The notes beneath the pieces were generated by a model. That model saw only the letters and a list, made by a program, of their open reading frames with translations, did no database searches and was not told the origin of the DNA. Below, piece after piece: positions 58,615-64,000 of a stretch of DNA of 64,000 nt. Both the position numbers and the translations under genes were made by a program. Location: contig NC_007947.1 of NCBI RefSeq assembly GCF_000013705.1, positions 1,922,001 to 1,986,000 of the forward strand. Reading direction: 5' to 3'. Each line of letters starts with the position of its first letter. The first letter of the stretch is position 1. The stretch is from Methylobacillus flagellatus KT (GTDB lineage: Bacteria > Pseudomonadota > Gammaproteobacteria > Burkholderiales > Methylophilaceae).

Positions 58615-59685
58615 TCAGGGCGCAGGTTTAGACGGCTTTCTGCCCTGCTTGAGCTCCTCGGCCAAAGCCCGCGAAGCATCGCGCTTCTGCTTGGTGTATT
58701 GCAGTATGTTCTCTAGCTTGGCGGCAGACGGTAGATTAGGATCATAGGGCAGTTGCGACAAGGCCTCATAGCGTTCCTGATAGCGGTCGGTGATATCGTT
58801 CTCGATCTGCTCGCCCAGCTCAAAATATGTCACATTGCCCTGCTTGCTCTCATGCATGATATGCAGCCAAGAACGGTTGATCGCCTGATCTTCCTGAATG
58901 AAAGCATTGATTTCCTTTTGCAGCAGCAGCTCATCGCCCCAGCTGTATTTAGGCGCTGGAAGCTTGTATAGCATGATGGCAATAGCAGCTACCAGCAGGC
59001 TGCCGCCGATCAGCCGGGGCAAACGTGGCACTACCTCTTGCGGCCTCAAGCCGCGCATCAGCAGCAATCCAGCCAGCATGCCCGCGACAAAGCCGCCAAT
59101 ATGTGCGGCATTGTCAATCGCGGGAATCATGAAGCCCAGCGCAATGGTGGCGGTTGCGAATACGCAGGCGCCCCCGAACAGCCAACGGAACTCGCGTCGG
59201 TCTAGCAACGCCCGTTCTTGCCAGAGAAATACGATCAAGGCGCCATAAATGCCGAAAATCGCGCCAGATGCCCCACCAGATACCGCCTGGTTGCCCTGCC
59301 ACACCAGCGAAAGCAGGTTACCGACCAAGCCGCTGACCAGATAGATGACCAGGTAGCGCCAATGGCCATACATGCGCTCCACGAGCTGCCCGCCATCCCA
59401 GAATGCAATCATGTTCAATGCCAGGTGCACAGCGCCGAAATGCAAGAACAAGGCGGTGAACAAACGCCACCATTCCCCATCCTGCGTCGCAGGACCGAAG
59501 TTGGCACCCCATGCAAGCTGCAGCTGCACATTGTTGGGGGAGTGCCAGAAACCAGCACCATTGAACAGCATCAGCACAAATACCAGCAAGTTGGCCGCGA
59601 TGAGGCACTTGGTCACCGGGATGCCTGGCGTGCGCTGCTTGATTGCAGCACCTAGGGAAGGCCAGCTATCGGTTAGGTCAGTCAT
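58615..59685 (-). CDS. Rhomboid family intramembrane serine protease
   Basis: Inner-membrane protease cleaving transmembrane segments. Six helices in residues 25-215: HFGAVHLALNMIAFWDGG, catalytic Ser in GASGAIFGIYGA and catalytic His in NAAHIGGFVAGM. A cytoplasmic/periplasmic C-terminal helical tail (about 250-356, ending in KQGRKPSKPAP) is an addition to the core. I use ATG 59685 at the start of the charged N-terminus. 356 residues. Confidence 0.92.
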   Translation of the reverse strand: MTDLTDSWPSLGAAIKQRTPGIPVTKCLIAANLLVFVLMLFNGAGFWHSPNNVQLQLAWGANFGPATQDGEWWRLFTALFLHFGAVHLALNMIAFWDGGQLVERMYGHWRYLVIYLVSGLVGNLLSLVWQGNQAVSGGASGAIFGIYGALIVFLWQERALLDRREFRWLFGGACVFATATIALGFMIPAIDNAAHIGGFVAGMLAGLLLMRGLRPQEVVPRLPRLIGGSLLVAAIAIMLYKLPAPKYSWGDELLLQKEINAFIQEDQAINRSWLHIMHESKQGNVTYFELGEQIENDITDRYQERYEALSQLPYDPNLPSAAKLENILQYTKQKRDASRALAEELKQGRKPSKPAP

Positions 59686-59723
59686 ATCGTTGGATGGAGG
59701 ATACAAAAAGAATGTGCCGAAAC

Positions 59724-59749
59724 AAAAAACCCGCCACAAGGACGGGTTC
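59724..59749 (-). terminator. Terminator of the BI-1 family gene
   Basis: On the reverse strand GAACCCG and CGGGTTTTTT form a 6-bp stem (59728-59733 with 59743-59748) followed by six T (complement of 59724-59729). Lies 20 bp after the gene's stop. Confidence 0.75.
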
Positions 59750-59768
59750 TTGACTTAGCGATGGGAGA

Positions 59769-60374
59769 TCAGTCACGCTCGCCCATGAACGCCATCAGCA
59801 ACTGCAGCAAATTGACGAACAGCTGATAAATGCTGATGTACAGTGACAGGGTAGCCATAATGTAATTGGTTTCCCCTCCACGCACGATGCGGTTCACATC
59901 GTACAGGATGAAGCCGGAGAACAGCAGCACTGCCACTGCAGAGATCGCCAGCGAAGCAGCAGGCACCTGGAAGAACAGGTTAGCCAGTGACGCAACGATC
60001 AGCAGGATCAGGCCAGTGCCGCCTGCAGCCAAGCCAACCAGCTGACCACCATTACGCAGGTTCAATGCCACCTGCAGGATAGGGCCAAGCATCAGGCCCA
60101 TGAAGAATGTCAGGCCAAACAGCAGCACGACTCCAAAGCTATTGTTACGGTTTGCAGAAATGGCAAAGAACAGCCCGAACATCACGGCCAGCATGATGAG
60201 GGAGGACATGATCGGGCTGGCAGCCATCCACGAGAAATTCATGGACATGCCAATCAGCGCGCCGATCACGGTCGGCACCATGGTCAGGCCCAGCATCATG
60301 TAAGTGTTACGCAATACTTTATGCGCGCCCGCCGGCAACGCTTGCGTATTGGCGACTTGATAATTCGTTTGCAT
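59769..60374 (-). CDS. Bax inhibitor-1/YccA family membrane protein
   Basis: A 201-residue inner-membrane protein with seven helices, of the BI-1 superfamily (calcium/proton leak; YccA modulates FtsH). AGAHKVLRNTYMMLGLTMVPT at the N-terminus and FILYDVNRIVRGGETNYIMATLSLYISIYQLFVNLL at the end match the family. A SD-like AGGGGG lies upstream. Single gene. Confidence 0.93.
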   Translation of the reverse strand: MQTNYQVANTQALPAGAHKVLRNTYMMLGLTMVPTVIGALIGMSMNFSWMAASPIMSSLIMLAVMFGLFFAISANRNNSFGVVLLFGLTFFMGLMLGPILQVALNLRNGGQLVGLAAGGTGLILLIVASLANLFFQVPAASLAISAVAVLLFSGFILYDVNRIVRGGETNYIMATLSLYISIYQLFVNLLQLLMAFMGERD

Positions 60375-60708
60375 CTGGATATACCCCCTAAGAAAAAACC
60401 GAAACTACTCCTAAGACTAGCCAATAAGCCCGAAAGTTTCAACCTTATTCAACGACAGGCTGTGGACTCACATTCAAATACCGATCATACCAGCAATCCG
60501 CCAGTTAATTCTGAGTATGTATTCAGTTCACAAGTCACAATCATCATTTACCTGCGCACGTCATTAGTCTCTTCGGGCTATTGCGATGATTTCAGCGTGC
60601 CCCTATGCTGGCCCTGTCAATTCGAAATTACCAACATCTAATAAATATTGACATCGCGTTACTGACGCTTTTCTTTCCTTTCAACTCAATTTATAGGGGT
60701 AACATCGC
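60375..60708. other. Intergenic region, about 330 bp, divergent promoters
   Basis: A TTGAAA/TAGTCT pair on the reverse strand (60442-60414, 17-bp spacer) suits the BI-1 gene. A TTGACA (60648-60653) lies upstream of the PEP-CTERM gene, with a poor -10. No gene or hairpin seen. Confidence 0.4.
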
Positions 60709-61245
60709 ATGAAAGCAATGAATCTCAAGGCAATTCTGCTGGCTGTTTCTCTGATTGGCGCATCTGCTGGTGCTTACGCCAATCCAGTTCTGGGTCCTGA
60801 TCAAAATGCATCTCCAGATATAGAAGTCTATAACTTCGTTCATGAAGGTTTTATTGGGGCTGGCACCTTTACTCACTGGCTTGCATTTGATATTGAGGGA
60901 TACCGCTCTGTCAACGCAACTATCAGCGCCAGCACTCCACTCGGCACCATTTCTTTCGAAGACTTCGATCTCTACACTGCTATTGATGGCACGCTGTTAC
61001 AGGAAGGTGACACTTCTACCCCACTTCCAGTACTGTCTTTCGGTTACCTGACTGGTAATGTAGATGGTCCTGCAACATACTGGTTGAAGATCACAGGGTC
61101 AGCCGATTTTCCTGATGGCTTCAATGCAACCTATGCTGGTACCATCACTGCTGCCGTTCCCGAGCCAAGCACCTACGGCATGCTGGCACTGGGCCTGGGC
61201 CTGATCGGCTTCGCAGCACGCGGCCGTTCCAAGTTCTCCGCCTAA
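60709..61245 (+). CDS. PEP-CTERM sorting domain protein
   Basis: Exported protein of 178 residues: signal peptide (residues 1-25, ending AYA), a beta-rich body (about 35-150) and a C-terminal sorting signal made of PEP (VPEPSTYGM), a hydrophobic helix (MLALGLGLIGFAA) and basic end (RGRSKFSA). Exosortase (EpsH/XrtA) cuts after the PEP region and anchors such proteins in the envelope or extracellular matrix. No exosortase gene is in this window. Ribosome site AGGGGT. Confidence 0.92.
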   Translation: MKAMNLKAILLAVSLIGASAGAYANPVLGPDQNASPDIEVYNFVHEGFIGAGTFTHWLAFDIEGYRSVNATISASTPLGTISFEDFDLYTAIDGTLLQEGDTSTPLPVLSFGYLTGNVDGPATYWLKITGSADFPDGFNATYAGTITAAVPEPSTYGMLALGLGLIGFAARGRSKFSA

Positions 61246-61266
61246 TCTTTGGCACGGAACTGATCA

Positions 61267-61290
61267 AAACCCGCTGCGGCGGGTTTTTTT
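61267..61290 (+). terminator. Rho-independent terminator
   Basis: AACCCGC (61268-61274) and GCGGGTT (61279-61285) with a T run to 61290, 20 bp after the PEP-CTERM gene. The opposite side has only TTTTGATC, so it may also act weakly on the convergent nagZ transcript. Confidence 0.85.
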
Positions 61291-61362
61291 ATTGTCTTTT
61301 TGAGATTGAATATCCAAGGGTTTTTCGGCAAACCCTGCGCCATTTCCTGCCAACCCCATTCA

Positions 61363-62412
61363 TCACGCAAACGGCAAATCCCCATCTGCCTTGCCCACCT
61401 GTCCGACCCGGTGCACCGCGTGCATGAAGTCAGGATCTTCATGCAAGGCCACCATGCTGGAAGGGTGCCGCCCGCCATGCATGCGGGCAAGCCGTGCCAG
61501 GCTTTGCGCCTGGATGTCCCATTTCAGATTGGCAAGCAGTTCGTCCGCCTTGTCGGGCTGGTTGCACAGCAGCACCATGTCGCAGCCCGCGTTGAGCGCC
61601 GCCAGCGCACGCTGGGTCACGTCTCCCACCACGCCTGCGCCTTCCATGGAAAGGTCGTCGCTGAAGATCACGCCGTTGAAACCCAGCCTCTGGCGCAGGA
61701 CTTTTTGCAGCCAGCGCTCGGAAAAACCTGCGGGCTTGTTGTCCACCTTGGGATAGATGACATGGGCAGGCATGATGGCCTGGATGCCGTCGTCGATGAG
61801 CTGGCGGAAGGTTTGCATATCCGTTGAAGCGATCTGGTCGAAATCGCGCTCGTCCACGGGAATCGCTACATGAGAATCCGCCACCACATAGCCATGGCCG
61901 GGGAAATGTTTGCCCACGGCCGCCATGCCGCCGCGCTTGAGGCCCTGCATCAGGGAAAACGCCAGTTCGTTGATGGCTTGCCTGTCGCCATGGAAGGCGC
62001 GGTCGCCGATCACCTGGCTTTCGCCATAATCCATATCGAGCACGGGCGTGAAGCTGAAATCAATACCATGGGCGCGTAGCTCTGCCGCAATAATCCAGCC
62101 CGCCTCCTCCGCCAGTTGCCTCGCCTTGCGCGGGTGCTCGTCCCAGATCTTGCCGAACTCTCGCATGGGCGGGATTCGCGTGAAACCCTCGCGGAAACGC
62201 TGCACGCGCCCTCCTTCATGATCGACCGCAATCAGCAAGGGGGGCTGGCGCACGGCATGGATGCTGTCCGTCAGCGCCTTGAGCTGGGCTGGCGACTCGA
62301 AATTGCGCGCGAAAAGAATGACGCCACCTACCAGGGGATGGCGGATGCGGCGAATGTCTTCCTGGGTAAGCTCGGTGCCGACGACATCGAGCATGATGGG
62401 GCCTAGTGTCAT
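61363..62412 (-). CDS. nagZ: Beta-N-acetylhexosaminidase NagZ
   Basis: Cytoplasmic glycosidase (GH3) removing GlcNAc from recycled muropeptides, which also feeds AmpR signalling. GPIMLDVVGTELTQEDIRRI start, RVQRFREGFTRIPPM, the GH3 signature KHFPGHGYVVADSHVAIP with its His, and the nucleophile Asp in IFSDDLSMEGAG. 349 residues, near E. coli NagZ (341). Its start is 31 bp after the yhhQ stop, so they may be one operon. Confidence 0.96.
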   Translation of the reverse strand: MTLGPIMLDVVGTELTQEDIRRIRHPLVGGVILFARNFESPAQLKALTDSIHAVRQPPLLIAVDHEGGRVQRFREGFTRIPPMREFGKIWDEHPRKARQLAEEAGWIIAAELRAHGIDFSFTPVLDMDYGESQVIGDRAFHGDRQAINELAFSLMQGLKRGGMAAVGKHFPGHGYVVADSHVAIPVDERDFDQIASTDMQTFRQLIDDGIQAIMPAHVIYPKVDNKPAGFSERWLQKVLRQRLGFNGVIFSDDLSMEGAGVVGDVTQRALAALNAGCDMVLLCNQPDKADELLANLKWDIQAQSLARLARMHGGRHPSSMVALHEDPDFMHAVHRVGQVGKADGDLPFA

Positions 62413-62443
62413 GTTGATTCAGTCTAGTCAGTATAAAAGCCCG

Positions 62444-63142
62444 CTATTGCAGGCGGAATGGATTGAAATCGGTATGCCTGTCGTAGTAGTCCTCGTTCTC
62501 GGCACGCTTGAGGAATGCCACCACGCGGTAGGTCACCGGCGTCAATACTACCTCAACCCCGGTCTTGGCGAGAAATTGCGCCAGCATCACCAACGGCAAT
62601 TTGTCGTCCGGGATGATGCCGCTGCCATAGAAAGCCAGCGGATAGAACAACAGCGAATCCACGCCTTCGCCGGTGATGGTGGAACCTATGGTGCGCATCC
62701 AGAGCCAGCGCCCTTCGGTCCAGACCTTCATTTTTGCCAGCACCATGGCATTGACGAACTCGCCGCAGGCAAAGGCGATCAAGCCGGCCAGTGAGATGCG
62801 CCACGCCGACCCAAACGCGATTTCATAGGCGCGTTGATTCTCCCAGAATGGGGCCGGCGGCAAGGCGACGATGATCCAGGCCATTGCAGAAGCGAATGCC
62901 AGTGCGGCAAACCCCGTCCAGATCACGCGGCGCGAGCGGGCGTAACCGTAGACTTCGGTCAACACATCACCAAACACGTAGGAAATCGGGAAAAACAGCA
63001 CACCGGCGCCGAAAGTGAGGGTGCCGACCAGCGGAAAATCGAGCTGGGCAACCTTGGCCGGGCCGATGAGGTTGTAGCAGACCAGTACCACCACAAACGC
63101 CACCATGACGACATCATAGTACCGGTAAGCGCGCTGCGGCAT
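62444..63142 (-). CDS. yhhQ: Queuosine precursor transporter (YhhQ/VUT family)
   Basis: Inner-membrane transporter of queuosine precursors (preQ0/preQ1) for tRNA modification. PLVGTLTFGAGVLFFPISYVFGDVLTEVYGY and GSTITGEGVDSLLFYPLAFYG are the family's conserved blocks. Six helices, 232 residues. ATG 63142 is used. It starts 12 bp after the permease gene ends. Confidence 0.9.
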   Translation of the reverse strand: MPQRAYRYYDVVMVAFVVVLVCYNLIGPAKVAQLDFPLVGTLTFGAGVLFFPISYVFGDVLTEVYGYARSRRVIWTGFAALAFASAMAWIIVALPPAPFWENQRAYEIAFGSAWRISLAGLIAFACGEFVNAMVLAKMKVWTEGRWLWMRTIGSTITGEGVDSLLFYPLAFYGSGIIPDDKLPLVMLAQFLAKTGVEVVLTPVTYRVVAFLKRAENEDYYDRHTDFNPFRLQ

Positions 63143-63153
63143 GGCCCCTCCTC

Positions 63154-63948
63154 TCAATCCCCGGCACGCCTGACATCCCAGGCATCACGTAGCTGGTCTC
63201 CCAGCACATTGACCGCCAGCACCACCGACATCAGGCTGATGCCAACCACCAGTATGTAATGTGGCGCGACCAGTAAATAGCGCACCCCATCCCTGAGCAT
63301 GGCACCCCAGGATGCATGTGGTGCCTGGATACCCAGCCCGAGGAAAGAGAGGCTGGCTTCGGCAATCACCAGGCCGGCGATGCTATAGGTCGCCTCCACC
63401 ACCAATGGCGCCGCCAACAGGGGCAGCATGTGCTTGCGCATGATGCGGCCTGCCGATGCTCCCAGCGATTGCGCCGCCTGCACATGCTGGCGCTGGCGCA
63501 GGCTCAGCGCTTGCGCGCGCGTCAGGCGGGCATAACCCACCCAGGAAGTCAGGCACAATGCCAGCAGCAGGTTGTCGAGGCCAGGCCCCAGCACGGCGGC
63601 AAATGCAATCGCCAGCAGGATGCCGGGGAAAGCCAGGAATACGTCGGTCACCTGCATCAGTGCCCGGTCCACCCAGCCGCCGCAATAACCGGCCAGCAAT
63701 CCAATTGCGGTACCTACGCTCAGTGTCACAGCCGTCACCAGCAATGCCACCAGCATAGAGACACCCGCCCCGGCGGCAATCCGTGCGGCGATATCGCGGC
63801 CCAGGTCGTCAGTACCGAGGACGTGATGTGTGCCTGGTGCAAGCAGTACTTGTGTCAAGTCGATATCATCCGGCTTCAGGTCGAACAATAGCGAGCATGC
63901 CACGGCCACGAGCCAGAAGACCAACACCCAAGAGGGCCAGCGCTTCAC
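63154..63948 (-). CDS. ABC transporter permease, DppC/OppC type
   Basis: Inner-membrane subunit of a dipeptide/oligopeptide or nickel ABC importer. HHVLGTDDLGRDIAAR at residue 42 and the EAA loop QAAQSLGASAGRIMRKHMLP near 155 that contacts the ATPase. About five helices, 264 residues. The GTG start at 63948 overlaps the stop of the upstream permease gene (GTGA). Confidence 0.92.
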   Translation of the reverse strand: MKRWPSWVLVFWLVAVACSLLFDLKPDDIDLTQVLLAPGTHHVLGTDDLGRDIAARIAAGAGVSMLVALLVTAVTLSVGTAIGLLAGYCGGWVDRALMQVTDVFLAFPGILLAIAFAAVLGPGLDNLLLALCLTSWVGYARLTRAQALSLRQRQHVQAAQSLGASAGRIMRKHMLPLLAAPLVVEATYSIAGLVIAEASLSFLGLGIQAPHASWGAMLRDGVRYLLVAPHYILVVGISLMSVVLAVNVLGDQLRDAWDVRRAGD

Positions 63949-64000
63949 GAGGCGAACCTCACCCTGGGATCAAGCCGGGCATACAGAATATCTGTCATGA
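63945..64000 (-). CDS. ABC transporter permease DppB type, C-terminal fragment
   Basis: Only the last 17 codons are in the window: MTDILYARLDPRVRFAS then stop. D(I/L)LYAxLDPR is the standard end of DppB/OppB-type permeases, and the position directly before a DppC-type gene agrees. The rest of the gene lies beyond the window edge. Confidence 0.8.
   Translation of the reverse strand, partial: MTDILYARLDPRVRFAS

Overview
This window is chromosomal DNA from a Gram-negative proteobacterium, most likely a betaproteobacterium. Support comes from aconitase B, TamA/TamB, the surE-pcm-nlpD block, a MexEF-OprN-type RND pump, many LysR regulators and an exosortase-type PEP-CTERM protein. The gene style suggests Nitrosomonadales/Methylophilaceae, but that is inference; there is no rRNA or other taxonomic marker. 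I see no prophage, insertion sequence, CRISPR array or plasmid function.

Layout. 1-6.2 kb: the 3' part of a sodium:solute symporter, a mechanosensitive-channel-like membrane protein, SelO (reverse) and a luciferase-like flavin oxidoreductase. 6.4-14.6 kb: a LysR regulator divergent from an alpha/beta hydrolase and a complete tripartite RND efflux operon, with a 10-bp inverted repeat between them. 14.8-21.4 kb: LysE exporter, BON protein, Tat-type aldo/keto reductase plus MFS carrier, HxlR regulator divergent from an NAD(P)-binding protein, and an SDR. 21.45-24.25 kb (reverse): uvrC-pgsA followed by tRNA-Gly, tRNA-Cys, tRNA-Gly and a strong terminator. 24.3-27.1 kb: tautomerase, CDF metal exporter, rlmJ and a YqhA-family protein.

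27.1-32.9 kb is the most distinctive region: a six-gene reverse operon for sulfide/persulfide handling (persulfide dioxygenase, a phosphatase-like/type II sulfide:quinone reductase fusion, DUF2892, two YeeE/YedE half transporters, TauE). It diverges from a PAS-AAA+-Fis sigma-54 activator. The intergenic space holds a -24/-12 promoter with exact spacing and two tandem dyads suited to be activator sites. Sulfane sulfur is therefore probably sensed by the activator, imported or oxidised by the operon products and exported as sulfite.

32.9-47.4 kb is mainly housekeeping: a frameshifted DUF3016 gene, acnB (reverse), purB, tamA-tamB, a NYN-LOTUS RNase-like gene, a WrbA-like gene, then surE-pcm-nlpD without rpoS; surE looks leaderless. 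47.5-51.6 kb (reverse) is a redox and stress group (thioredoxin, nitroreductase, Old Yellow Enzyme, YceI, flavodoxin-like quinone reductase, pirin). It diverges from an EI24/CysZ-like gene and a LysR gene, with two related LysR-box dyads between. 53.5-58.6 kb: PsiE, then the overlapping moxR-DUF58-transglutaminase-tadA run. 58.6-64 kb: rhomboid protease, BI-1 family protein, PEP-CTERM protein, nagZ, yhhQ and a dipeptide-type ABC permease pair cut by the window edge.
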